Assembly (NCBI GenBank): GCA_019828595.1 | Contig: JAHQRK010000007.1 | Location: forward strand, 806,001 to 870,000 | Reading direction: 5' to 3' | Origin: Aphanomyces cochlioides | Lineage: Eukaryota; Oomycota; Saprolegniomycetes; Saprolegniales; Verrucalvaceae | DNA: 64,000 bases | Shown here: positions 33,851 to 44,761 of the stretch, piece by piece | Layout: each line of letters starts with the position of its first letter | Numbering within the stretch: position 1 is the stretch's first letter | Made by a program: the position numbers and the translations under genes | The notes under the pieces: generated by a model | Databases searched by the model: none | What the model saw: the letters and a program-made list of their open reading frames with translations, nothing else | Told to the model about the DNA's origin: nothing

Positions 33851-34935
33851 ATGGCCCTTCTTTTGCCAAAGTTGACGATCGACCAAGCCACCGCTCTCAT
33901 GGTTCTCCTCGTCCAATGTTCCAAGGGCAGTCGACGTGTCCTGAAGAAGCTGCTACTCGATTGTGTCAAGCTACATTTGCTGCGTTTGCGTCCGCCATCT
34001 GGAGTCGTCAACTACACCAACGAATTCAACCCCGCACTCGACGATGCCACTTAAATTGAGCGCTACAGATTCACAATGCCACAACTTCAAACGCTGTCGG
34101 TCAAATTGGGGCTGTCGGAGAACATCGTAACTCCTTCAGGTGACAAAGTGACCCGTTTGGAGGCGCTTGCAGTTCTCTGTCGTCGCCTGACAGAACCTTC
34201 GAAATTGTTCACTATAGCAAACGAATTTGGGGATCGACAAGCGCAATAAGTTGTATATTTCTATTTACAGCAAGATGGTTGTATTCAGCATTCGCCGACT
34301 TATTATACATGAATCGCAAGCTCGTAGCAGATCGCATGGACATTTACTGCTGTGCTGTGAAGGCTAAAGGCTCACCTCTCGACAACTGCTGGGCATTTAT
34401 AGATGGTAATTAAACTTCCTTTGCATGTCCATGAGCTAATCTAATAGTAGGAACCAAGCAATATATCGCTCGACCTTCGCCTCGAGCCGGCTGTCGAGGT
34501 CGCAACGAAAATCTCCAGCGTTCAGTTTACAATGGCCACCCACGAAGGCACAGTCTAAATTGGCAGGCTGTCACAACTCCTGATGGCATTATTCAAAGTG
34601 TTTATGGCCCTGTTGAAGGGCGCCACGACAGTACAGTTCTTAGCTACAGTAAGCTCCTGGATGTCATGCGTGCAGACGATGATAAGATATTTGATGGCCG
34701 CATAGTCTATGGGGACCCCGCGTACGGTTGCAATAGCTACATTATATGCCCTTTCCCCCGTCCAGCCCCTGGTAGCACCGAGAGCCGCTTCAACAGTCGA
34801 ATGAGCCAGGTGCGAGAAGCCGTTGAATGGAGTTTTGGACGATTGAAAACTCTCTGGCCATTTGTCTTCGACGCAAAAAAGATGCAAGTCGCCGCACTCC
34901 TGTTGGAAAGCTCTTCTACGTGGCTGTACTCTTGA
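33851..34935 (+). pseudogene. PIF/Harbinger transposase (HARBI1-like, DDE)
   Basis: The N-terminal part is a helical region. The C-terminal half is a DDE_Tnp_4-type nuclease: CWAFIDGTKQ (first Asp, with a 45-nt intron at 34406-34450 placed directly after it), YGDPAYG (second Asp) and REAVEWSFGRLK (Glu). The catalytic triad is intact. Upstream, an in-frame TAA lies near 34052-34054, and a frame break near 34230 disrupts a segment like FGRSTSAIS, which is a helix-turn-helix in the family. The copy is therefore inactive. The partner gene at 35103-35948 is on the opposite strand. Confidence 0.8.
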
Positions 34936-35102
34936 CCAACTGTCACTTCTGCTTGCAACCCTTTGGGAACCAGATCACGATGTATTTCCACGTTGAAGCC
35001 CCTTCTCTTGATGACTATCTTGGATCTACTCAGTAAGATGCTCTCCATGATGTGATGCTAGCTAGGAGATGTTAAAACAAAGAAATAATGATGTAATATC
35101 AA

Positions 35103-35948
35103 TTACTTGATGTCTCCTCCTCGGGCAATTCGCATGATGTTCAACAAGAATTCTTGGTTCATCTTGTCGCGAGCAATATCCCTTTCATGCTGCTTTTGTT
35201 CACGTTCTTCTTCTCTGCGTTGTCTCTTGTCTTCTCGTTCATCGTCTTGCTCAAGTCGGATTTTCAAAAACGTTGTAAAAGCTGTGATTGTTGGGTCCTC
35301 GCGAGCCATGTCATTGACAGAGTTTGAGATGATGTCGAAAAGACCTTCTACTCTCCCACGTTTGGATGGCGTATTCTTGCGGTCTCCACAATCGTCGCTT
35401 GAAGATAGAGATTCCATTGCCAGTTGACTCATAAGAGTTCCAGACTTCTCGATTGCATCCTTTTTAGCCATACCAGCTGCGGTTTCCTCGTCCCTTTCGC
35501 TTTTATAGTCACTTATTTGAGATATTATATCTTCAAGAAGTTGTTCACACTCACCAAACTCCTCGTCTGTTCCACTACGTCTTATAGCAGCGAGTGAACA
35601 TGCAGCATAAGCTTTGACAAGTTTGTCAAACCGCGTCTTGCATCCTGGGCCGTCTTTTGCCACACGAAAGCGACGGTTTTCACGGAGATCTACGGCCAGT
35701 TCGGCCCAACATTGCATGATCTGGCCATTGCCAGCTCGCCAAGGCTTTGTCTCGTTGACAGCCTTCAGCAAAACATTGTCATCGGCGCAACCAAAGGACT
35801 TCTTCATGCTGCCAGCATAAGCGCCGGGTTCCTCGTACAGCTCTTGCAACAGCTCTTCGTTGGGCCCAACACTACCATCAAGCTCTTCTTGGCTTCCTTC
35901 GTCGCCAGGGTCCTTGCTTCTTTGCATATCAGACGCCGTTGAACACAA
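35103..35948 (-). CDS. Myb/SANT-like Harbinger partner protein
   Basis: Intact 281-residue frame. The N-terminal third contains a Myb/SANT-like module (NVLLKAVNETKPWRAGNG, then CWAELAVDLREN, then RFRVAKDGPGCKTRFDKLV), seen in the second protein of PIF/Harbinger elements and in oomycete ADF-1/Myb-like proteins. A highly charged coiled coil follows (REEEREQKQHERDIARDKM). In characterised Harbinger systems the Myb-like partner binds the element ends and brings the transposase to the nucleus. The gene is complete while its transposase is broken, so it might still act in trans or have been recruited by the host. Confidence 0.75.
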   Translation of the reverse strand: MCSTASDMQRSKDPGDEGSQEELDGSVGPNEELLQELYEEPGAYAGSMKKSFGCADDNVLLKAVNETKPWRAGNGQIMQCWAELAVDLRENRRFRVAKDGPGCKTRFDKLVKAYAACSLAAIRRSGTDEEFGECEQLLEDIISQISDYKSERDEETAAGMAKKDAIEKSGTLMSQLAMESLSSSDDCGDRKNTPSKRGRVEGLFDIISNSVNDMAREDPTITAFTTFLKIRLEQDDEREDKRQRREEEREQKQHERDIARDKMNQEFLLNIMRIARGGDIK

Positions 35949-36068
35949 TCGAACACTGCAACCATGACTTGCATTAGTTAACGCTCACTCTAATTCAAAT
36001 TGGTTGGTCTTCGAAACGCGTGAAAATTTTCATTTGACTTTCGTCTCTTGTGACATGACTTGAGACTC

Positions 36069-36988
36069 AAACTCTAACTCAAAGGAATTCCGAAAGAGCT
36101 CTATTGACTGGCATGTATTGTCTTTTTCATCCAAATTTACGGTTTTGATCAAAATCGACGAAATTTGTGTGATCAATCTGGCAATAGTGAATTCAAGTAT
36201 AATTGGAAGGTACATGAATTACAGTGTGTGTTTTGTGTGTGTTTAAACAAACTCTGGACGCTGATTGGCTGGTTCGATTTGGTGATTGATTCATCGATTT
36301 CGGAAATTTTGAGTCAATCAGACAATAGACAAATTTTGCAAAACGATATTTCTGTGTGAGATTTCCTTCTGTAATCAATCCGAAAATTTCTTATGATAGC
36401 AAATTTTGCAAGCAGGAAATTCATAGATGTATCTGGCACACAGACGACTATCTTCTTGTTTCTTCCTCTGCTTCGCTCATTCAGGCATGCGTTAGATATT
36501 GAACACATGCACGAGTAAGCAGTTAATGAGTTCTGGTTGAATGCAATGAGGAGATCGTAATTTTATGGAAAAGAGTCTTGAGCTTGCATGGTGAGATTCA
36601 AATTATTGTTTACACCGGAGTTGCTCGATAGGAATTGCTGACTACTACGCAACGGAGATCATGCCAAGCCGACGGGTTCATCGTTCATAAGGACGAGCGT
36701 TATCTCAAAATGCTCTTCAATATGGAGTAACGTTACATGTACAGGCAGGTACTTGGTTGATACAACCCAACGACAGATCCGTCCTCGCTCGTACTATGTG
36801 TCAGCACGGAGTAGGAGGACACGTCAAGTGTAGCTGACTGCGAGTACAACTCGCTCTGCTAATAAACAGTAAGCAATAGCACCCACAGTGAATTCCTGGT
36901 AGTGGCCAAGCGCAGACTGCAGCGACATGCAATTCGTGGACTTTGTCGGGTGAAAGGATCATTTTTCAATTTCCCCATCTCAAACCCA
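36069..36988. other. Intergenic, upstream of M13 copy 2
   Basis: AT-rich, no gene recognised. Words such as GATTGGCTGG and CAAACTCTGGA near 36240-36280 also occur near 33690-33730 to the left of the Harbinger element, which may mean that the repeat-bearing region is wider than the candidate ends given. Confidence 0.4.
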
Positions 36989-39020
36989 ATGGTCAAAGTT
37001 GTTGTCGCCCTCGGTGCCATGCTTGCTACGGCAAGTGCAGGAACACTCACGGACTACCCCGAGTCAGTCTTGAAGAAGATCGACACGACGGTGGATCCAT
37101 GCCAAGACTTTTATGAATATGCGTGTGGCTCTTGGTACAAGAGCCAAGCCGACGTTGATGTCTATATTGATATGACTACGGTCATTCGGAGAGATATTGT
37201 GGATGTGATCGTGAAGGTCTTGCAGTCCAACGAACCAAAGATCAGTGCCTTCTACAAGTCCTGCATGGACACTGACACTGTCGAGAAGCTTGGCGTGTCG
37301 CCTCTGAGCAGGTCCCTCAGCGCGATTCGTGACGCCAAGACCAAGAGCGACTTACTCGACTGCACTACTCATCACTGCCGACCTACTGAAGTACAAACTG
37401 CCACTGTTCGCACTGGTACTCGTGAAAGGAGACGATCGAGACGCGACGACGAATACACTCTTTGCGCTGCAATCAGCCCTTCCATTGACCAACGCGGAGA
37501 ATTATCTCGACGACAACCTGTGGTCCAACCTTGAAGTCGACTACAAGAACTACATCACCACTGTCTTGAAACTCGCCGGACGTTCGCAACAAGACGCTTC
37601 GGATGCGGCCGTGAAGATCATCAAGTTTGAAAAGGTGCTTGCTCGCTCGATGCTGTCAACCCTCGAGGTGAAAAATGCCCAAGCGTCTCGTGAAGACTAC
37701 TATCCCTTCTCGTTGTACGATGCCGCCAAGCGTTTCCCGTCCACGGTCGGACCGCTTCTCCGCTCCTTTGACTTGAACACGACGTATCCTGAACCGATCA
37801 CTCCAAAGAGTCGCATAGTCTTCAGCGACTTGAGCTATTTCGACATGACGGAAGTGCTCATCAATGCCACGTCGTTGGACGACCTGAAGACCGTCGTCGA
37901 GTACAGATTACTTCAAGTGTCCGCTCCATACTTGTCGTCTGACTTTGAGAAGGCCCACTTGGCTTTCTTTGAGCAAAAGCTCAAAGGCGTGACGAATCTG
38001 CCCAGTCGCGCTGTCAAATGCACCGTCGATGCGATGGAAAACCTCGGCGATCTCTTGGGCTCGTACTATTTGAAACAGAGGTGGTCGACCGCTCAATCGA
38101 CAAAACTCATGGAGATTCTGGATGTCTTGGTCGCTTCCGTCAAGAGCAGCATTGAAAAGACCGAGTGGTTGGATGGATGGACGCGCACGAACGCATTGAA
38201 CAAGTTGGCCAAGATCGATTACCAAGTAGGCGGACCTGGAACACCAGAACTGTACGACGATGTCGACTTTGACGCCGATGCGTACTTGGTCAACTCGTGG
38301 AGAATGTTCAAATCGTCCATGGAGGGAAATATCCGCCGAGTTGGCACCCCAGTCGACAAGAAAGAGTGGGTGCAAACGGAGACGTCGGCGCAAACGGTCA
38401 ATGCGTACAATGATCCAACGAAGAACCGAGTCATTGTGGCAGCGGCCATGATGCAGCCTCCTTTCTTTGACCCCCAAGCTGACCCAGCTCAAAACTTTGG
38501 TGGTGTCGTCGGGCATGAAATTTTCCACGGATTCGACAACTTTGGTCGCAACTACGATCCAGTTGGCAACTTTTAGCACCCTGGTGGAGCAATTCATCCG
38601 ATGCGGCATTCGTCAAGAAGGCGCAGTGTCTTGTCGACCAGTACGGCAATTTCACCGCAAGAAGTGAAACGACGGACAAAGTAATTGGCAATCTCAATGG
38701 ACAACTGACTTTGGGGGAAAACATTGGAGACAACAGTGGACTCAAGGCGAGTTTCCGAGCGTATCAAAGCTATGTCAAGACGCACGAGTCCAAATACACC
38801 AAGGAGACGGGCGAGAAGCTCTTCTTCTTGTCGTTTTGCACAGAGCTGGTGTGGCAAATACTCGGATTGTGGACTGTAATATTTTTTGACAGATCCTCAC
38901 CCACCGAACCGCTTCCGCATCTTTGGCACACTCCAAAACAACTTTGACTTTGCTCGCGTGTTCAATTGCCCCGCCGACACGTTCATGAACCCAAGTAAGA
39001 AGTGCACGCTGTGGGAATAA
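36989..39020 (+). pseudogene. M13 metallopeptidase, copy 2, multiple frameshifts
   Basis: Signal peptide (VVVALGAMLATASAGTL) and DPCQDFYEYACGSW identify the family. Frame changes occur near 37365-37385, 38570-38580 and 38850-38900. The catalytic region reads FGGVVGHEIFHGFDN and so lacks two residues between FGG and the zinc helix that paralogues have; HExxH itself is intact, as is GENIGDNSG. The normal end (KCTLWE-stop) is preserved in a third frame up to 39020. It is most similar to copy 1, suggesting a recent tandem duplication followed by decay. Confidence 0.85.
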
Positions 39021-39510
39021 CTCGATCCAGTTTCGCCTACCATTGAACATCAATCACCGCGAGTAGAACCTCCAGAGAAGAACACGACTTGAGCAGAGAA
39101 TGAGTTTTGCTATAATGTTTGGCAATCAAATACGTAATTGGATTTCCAATCGCGTTGCAAGCAATCGACGTTGGAGATTGCAGTTTGAATGAGAAAAACC
39201 TACAATCTGTATAAAACCTCATTAAACCACAATAAACCCAAATAAAACCTGCAAAGAACCTAAGATCTATTCCCGCCATGGACATTTGATCTCGTATGGT
39301 TTGCCTTTCTCCGCTCATCCGTCGGTCTAACCTCCTCCAGGATGCTTGAGAAGATGTTTCTGTTGTGTGACTTGGTAGATGTCCGTCTCGTGGTTTTGCA
39401 TGGTTGAAAATTCTGGTATCAGATCACGAACAAACGTCCAAGTGAATAGTCTGTCTCGCAATCGAAGCAAGCGGCGGTCCAGGCCATTTTCCAACTTTCA
39501 ACAACGCACG

Positions 39511-41532
39511 ATGGCTAAAGCCTTAGCAGCCCTTGGAGCCATGGCCACTGTGGCGATGGCTGGTTCCATCACACGCTTTCCACCGTCGGTGGCGGACCGA
39601 ATGGACACGACAGTCGACCCGTGCGAAGATTTTTATGAATATGCTTGTGGTGCTTGGTACAAGAACACGGCGATCCCAGCTTCGGACGGTAGTGTGTCGA
39701 CTATGAGCATCATGGAGAAAGAAGCAAACGACGTCGTCAAGGCATTTTTCGATACCAACTACGATGATTTCTACAAGTCGTGCATGGACACGGACAAGTT
39801 GGAGTCGCTCGGTGTGACCCCGCTGGACAGCCCACTGCGTTTGATTCGCAACGCACAGTCGAAGAGCGAATTGCTCAGTGAGGCAGCAGGCTTGACCAAG
39901 TTTGGCATTCCAATGTTCGCGACGTTCGTCACCGCGGTGGATGACAAAAACGCATCGGTGAACTCCCTCTTTGGCCGCCAAGTCGTCTTGCCTTTGACGT
40001 CTCCGTCCTACTACATCAACGATACCTATTGGAAAGCCGTGGAAGCCAACTACACGAACTACATCAGCACGCTCTTCCAATTAGTTGGTCGATCTTACGA
40101 CCAAGCCATCGTCACCGCAGCCAAAGTCATCCAATTTGAAAAATCCACGGCCGGATTCGAGTTCTCCAAGCTCGAAACCATGGACGCCGAGGCGTCGTCG
40201 TCGGTTTACTTTCCATTCACGCTCCATGGTGCAAGCGAGAGGTTCCCCATGACGATTGGGTCCATGCTCCGCGCGTATCGCTTCAACACGACAGCGACCG
40301 CTCCCATCAGTCCTGACAACCGCATCGTCTTCTACAACTTGCATTACTTTGACAAGATGGAAGCGCTGTTGAATGCGACCTCCCTTGAAACCTTGCGGAC
40401 GATCGTTGAGTACAAATTGCTCCATGCGTCGGCTCCAAGTCTGTCGTCCGACTTCGAGTACGCTCACTGGTCTTTCTTTCAACGACAGCTTCGTGGTGCC
40501 ACAAAACAAGACACTCGCGAGTACAAATGCACCAAGGCAGCAAGCGAACTCTCGAGCAAACTTGTCGGCGCATACTACTTGCAACAAAAATGGTCGGCCG
40601 ACGCGTCCAAGATGGCAAACGACATGGTGGACGCCGTGACCAAGTCTATCCAGGTCGGCTTTGAACACGCCGACTGGCTCGACAACTCGACGCGAGCGAA
40701 TGCAACGTTCAAGTTGTCCAAGGTCGTTCGCCAAATCGGTGGTCCTCGCGACTCGGTCGTCTACTCGGACGTCGACTTTGCTCCTCGTGCATTCTTGAAC
40801 AACCAGTGGAAGTTCCACCAAAGCGTAACGAAAGCCAGGATTGACCTCGTGGGGAAGCGAGTGAACAAGGAAGATTGGACGTCTGCCATCTCCCCGCAAA
40901 CTCTCAATGCATTTTATTCTCCAGCCATGAATCGCATTATCATCCCCGCGGCGATTCTCCAGCCGCCTTTGTTCCATCCAGCAGCCGACCCAGCTCAAAA
41001 TTTTGGAGCGGCTGGCATGGTCATTGGCCATGTACTCACGCATGGCTTTGACAATCACGGTCGGCAGTACGACGCGGATGGCGATATCAAGTCGTGGTGG
41101 AGCAACAACACGGCCTACGAATTTGCAAAGAAGGCGCAGTGCATCGTCGACCAGTACGGAAATTTCAACGTCGCGAGCGAAACGACGGGCATCGTCTTGG
41201 ACAGTGTCAAGGGCGAGTTGACACTTGGCGAAACGATTGCCGACAACGGAGGAGTCAAGGCGAGTTTCCGCGCGTACAAAGAGTACATCAAGTCACACGC
41301 GTCAGAGTATACCAACGAGACGGGCGAGAAGCTCTTCTTCTTGTCGTTTGCTCAAACGTGGTGCGGCAAGTTCAGCGACTCTGTGCTGCGAACTCAATTG
41401 TTGGATGTCCATCCTCCCGCTCGCTTCCGTGTCTTTGGCGCTCTCCAAAACAATCTCGACTTTGCCCGAGCGTTCAAATGCCCTGCGACTTCATTCATGA
41501 ACCCGACGAGGAAGTGCATGCTGTGGGAATAG
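39511..41532 (+). CDS. Secreted M13-like protein, catalytic Glu lost
   Basis: Full-length 673-residue M13 family protein starting at ATG 39511; the frame is open further upstream, but the signal peptide (LAALGAMATVAMAGS) fixes the start. DPCEDFYEYACGAW and the C-terminal KCMLWE are intact. The zinc helix reads GHVLTHGFDN in place of GHELTHGFDN: codon 508 is GTA (41032-41034), so the water-activating Glu is Val while both zinc-binding His remain. GETIADNGG is intact. It should fold and may bind zinc but is predicted to lack peptidase activity. No other defect is seen over 2 kb, which argues for selection on a non-catalytic role, or for very recent inactivation. Confidence 0.88.
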   Translation: MAKALAALGAMATVAMAGSITRFPPSVADRMDTTVDPCEDFYEYACGAWYKNTAIPASDGSVSTMSIMEKEANDVVKAFFDTNYDDFYKSCMDTDKLESLGVTPLDSPLRLIRNAQSKSELLSEAAGLTKFGIPMFATFVTAVDDKNASVNSLFGRQVVLPLTSPSYYINDTYWKAVEANYTNYISTLFQLVGRSYDQAIVTAAKVIQFEKSTAGFEFSKLETMDAEASSSVYFPFTLHGASERFPMTIGSMLRAYRFNTTATAPISPDNRIVFYNLHYFDKMEALLNATSLETLRTIVEYKLLHASAPSLSSDFEYAHWSFFQRQLRGATKQDTREYKCTKAASELSSKLVGAYYLQQKWSADASKMANDMVDAVTKSIQVGFEHADWLDNSTRANATFKLSKVVRQIGGPRDSVVYSDVDFAPRAFLNNQWKFHQSVTKARIDLVGKRVNKEDWTSAISPQTLNAFYSPAMNRIIIPAAILQPPLFHPAADPAQNFGAAGMVIGHVLTHGFDNHGRQYDADGDIKSWWSNNTAYEFAKKAQCIVDQYGNFNVASETTGIVLDSVKGELTLGETIADNGGVKASFRAYKEYIKSHASEYTNETGEKLFFLSFAQTWCGKFSDSVLRTQLLDVHPPARFRVFGALQNNLDFARAFKCPATSFMNPTRKCMLWE

Positions 41533-41679
41533 CGACTTTAAAATCTTGACGATAAAATCTTTACAATCAAGTTGCTCTTCATCTCATCGCGTGAAAAGAT
41601 TACTAACGTAAACGTTCAAGTCATGGAATTTCATAGACATTTTTGGCCCAATCAAATGTCTCTATTTCTCGTCGAGAAA

Positions 41680-41723
41680 CCCGCGAACTTTACCCTAACC
41701 TTAGATAGGGTAAAGTTCGCGGG
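41680..41723. repeat. Perfect hairpin 1 (18-bp arms, 8-nt loop)
   Basis: Arm 41680-41697 (CCCGCGAACTTTACCCTA), loop ACCTTAGA, and the exact complementary arm at 41706-41723. It lies about 150 bp after the stop of the M13 pseudo-enzyme gene. Confidence 0.85.
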
Positions 41724-41725
41724 GG

Positions 41726-41797
41726 AGTTTGAATTCTTTGCCGCCAACTTTACCCTAACCTTAGATAGGGTAAAGTTGGCGGCAAAGAATTCAAACT
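41726..41797. repeat. Perfect hairpin 2 (32-bp arms, 8-nt loop)
   Basis: Arm 41726-41757 and the exact complementary arm 41766-41797, with the same loop ACCTTAGA and the same inner stem (AACTTTACCCTA) as hairpin 1. The outer stem differs (GCCGCC here against CCCGCG in hairpin 1), but both sides change together so pairing is kept. No coding potential. Confidence 0.9.
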
Positions 41798-43009
41798 TAT
41801 TGGTTTTACTCTTGCTGCCATGCGCCAAAGAAGCTCTGCTGAGTACACGCTAGACGACATGCACGACGCGGTGTATTCTATTCTACGTGGTGAAAAGGGA
41901 ACAGTGGTGGCATGTCGACAAGTATGCTCATTATTTGTATGCATCTAAAGGAGAAATAGCTGTAAAATCACTTGGACTTTGGCGAAAGAACGTACATGAA
42001 TGGAGCATACGAACCCTTGAGGACGATGACTTCTTGTGCTTCTCCTCCTTGGCCTTCCGCTTCCTTGTCCGATTGCTTGCCGACCGGTCGGAGTTTCCTC
42101 CAAATGGATTGACTAAGTTGGCACTAATTTTCTGCTTGGTCTATCAAAACCTATATGAACTTATAACTTTATAGAATTAATGTTTACATTATTTGATTTT
42201 ATACCCTAATCCACTACGTTGGGGTCCATCTCTCAATACTTTATTCAAGTATAAAAATGCCTGATCAATTGAACGTGAGGCTCAATCTCCGTTGGAGCCT
42301 TCTCCCAACTCAAATACCTTGCTAGAAGTAATATTTCCTATCAACAATGATGCTCCATTACCCAGTATTCAGGCTATCCATATCTATTTTAGAGAGTACA
42401 GAATTTCCTTCTCATCGAGAAATGACGCATTGTCTGCCGTCGACACCCAAAATGCCCATGAAATTGAACGTTTACGTTAGAGCTGCACAGGTGACACAGC
42501 CTTGTCTACTCGTCCATGCGAGGCCATGACGGCCAATCCACGCGACAATATCTTCAAGATGACAAGCCATAATAGCTCGCATTCCTTGGCGTCCAGTGTG
42601 TTTGCAAGTTACGCGTCCGTCGCCAATTCCTCATCCAAACCGAGCTCATGATCATCACTGAGGTGCAAATGCTCCTCTCTCTTCGTGTCTCTCAGTTGTG
42701 TATATCTCCAAGGAAGGAGAGATCGATTTCCCAAGACATAGGCAGTAGACTTGTGTGTCGCAAGATGGAGGTTCCAAGGCGGCGGCCACCAAAGAAACTG
42801 CATGGTCGTCCTCCAAACAAGCTGTCCAATTCAGTCTATCCAACACACACGGACGACGACTGTGTCTGCTGGAATACAAGACTAGCCAGTCCATGCATTC
42901 CAGAGTTTGTGGCGTGGCAACGAAGCCCTGCACGTGTACACAGAGTCAACCTTCATGAAAGACAAAGAAATGTATGAATCATCACAGAGCAGCATGGAGA
43001 TAGCAGTGA
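41798..43009. other. Intergenic, no gene recognised
   Basis: Short overlapping ORFs without family signatures. This is the point where the M13 cluster switches from plus to minus strand. Confidence 0.4.
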
Positions 43010-44270
43010 CTATTCCCACAAGGTGCATTTCTTGGCTGGGTTCATGAACGTATTCGCGCAGCAATTGAACACTCGCGCAAAGTTGGCATTGTTTTGGAGT
43101 GCGCCATAGACTCGGAAGCGACCGGGAGGATGGACATCCAGCAATTGAGTTTGCAGCCCCGCGTCGGTATATTTGGCGCACCAGCTTTGAGCAAACGACA
43201 AGAAGAAGAGCTTCTCGCCCGTCTCGTTGGTATACTCTGATGCGTGCGTCTTGATGTACTCTTTGTACGCGCGGAAACTCGCTTTGACCCCGCGTTGTGC
43301 GCTGGATCGGCTGCTGGATGGAACAAAGGCGGCTGGAGAATTCCAGCGGGGATCGTAATGCGGTACATCGCAAACGTGTGGTAGCCATTGACAGTCTGCG
43401 GCGAGACGTCAGCTCTCCTTTTGCCTCTCTGCACAGCCGTGCCCATGAGGTAAATGTTGGCCAAATTCGCATCCAGCTGGAGCTTCCACTTACTGCTCAA
43501 GAACGCATCGCCATCCACTGCGACGTTTGAAATGTTCTGGCGGCTTTCAGGACCACCGACGAGGCGTGCGACCTTGGACAGCTTGGCCAAGGCGTTCGTT
43601 CGCGTCCAGTCGTCCAGCCAGTCGGACTTTTCAATGCCATACTCCATGGACTTTGCCAAGGCGTCGACCAAGTCGTTGGCCAACTTGGACGCGTCCGTCG
43701 ACCACTTGTTCTTCAAATAGTACGCGCCGACGACATCGCCCAAGAGCGCATTTACTTCCTTGGTGCACTTGCTCGATGGCTTGGTCGTACGACCGACCGA
43801 CTAACTGGAAGAGCGTGCTGACGTATTTCGTGTAGTCGGCCTCGACATTCGACCACAAAGTCTTGTCGAGATAGTAGTTCTTCTCTGGCAATGGCAGCTC
43901 CACTTGACGAGCAAAGAGAGAATGCACCGACGGGTCTTTGTCGTCCACCGCGGTCACGAACGTCGCGAACATTGGGATCTTATACTTGGACAAACATGCC
44001 GCCGCATTGAGCAAGTCGACTGTGCGTGCGAATCAACCGGAGCGAGCTATCCAACGGCGACGCTCCAAGCGCATCCAACTTGTCCGTGTCCATGCATGAT
44101 TTTTACAGCGCGCTGATTTTTGGCTCGTCGGCGTCGAAAATGGACTTGACGACGTCGTTTGCCTCGTTGCCCATGATGGTCAAAGTCGACAGTTTGCCGA
44201 CGGAAGCTGGCATCGCCGTGTCTTTGGACCACGTTCCGCAAGCATATTGATATGAAAGTGGTCCCATGAG
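43010..44270 (-). pseudogene. M13 metallopeptidase, copy 4, truncated and lacking the zinc site
   Basis: Read leftwards it begins at the YQYACGTWSKD hallmark near 44250, without a signal peptide. It continues with the M13 body through several frame changes (near 44000, 43750 and 43280) and ends with KKCTLWE-stop at 43010. At about 43290-43310 the sequence jumps from PAADPAHNA directly to the segment that normally follows GETIADNGG. The whole HExxH to GExxxD catalytic core is therefore deleted. It is a clear pseudogene. Confidence 0.85.
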
Positions 44271-44761
44271 CTGCGATATCTTCAGCTCAACGAGGCAAAC
44301 GAGTGTCGAGCGCCGTCAGTTCGTCAACTTCACAGCCAGAAGTTGAAATTTGGCATCATTTCAACGATACAACCCACGAGACAGACGGACGGCCACTGTG
44401 AAAGAACAAGTTGTTTCCTCCATTGGCTCACCAGCGTGCTGCGAATGAACTTGAGGCGCTTTCAACGCCGGATCGACATCCCGGCATTGACGTCACTGAT
44501 TGTAAACTTCGACAGCTGATGGTCCAAATTCATGAAATTCGACTCTGTCGTTGCGTTCGTAATGCATGCAAGTTCATCTGAAGGAGTTTTTCGTGTCACT
44601 ACGTGGCAGCACGAGGGAGGACTCTTGGTATTTCGACCGTCGTCAGGTCTACCATGTCCAAGAACGCTTTGGAGAAGTGGACATCTCAACGTGAAATCCA
44701 TGGCGAACCGAATGGGACGGTGACGACAAATAGGACGAGTGCATTACAAGTGTTTGAGTGT

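Larger units (their letters stand above)
33750..36068. mobile_element. Decayed PIF/Harbinger DNA transposon
   Basis: The element carries the two genes typical of autonomous PIF/Harbinger transposons, a DDE transposase and a Myb/SANT-like protein, arranged convergently. Possible terminal repeats are GAGTCTCAAG at 33750-33759 and its reverse complement at 36059-36068, with a further approximate match inward. These ends are weak and no clean 3-bp TSD was found, so the limits are tentative. Confidence 0.6.

Noticed and set aside
40081..41058. 325-codon minus-strand ORF over the M13 pseudo-enzyme
   Set aside because: Shadow of the plus-strand gene with His/Arg/Val-rich composition and no independent signal.
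41691..41770. TACCCTAACC words as internal telomere repeats
   Set aside because: The unit occurs only within the two hairpins and is not a tandem array of a telomere-type heptamer.
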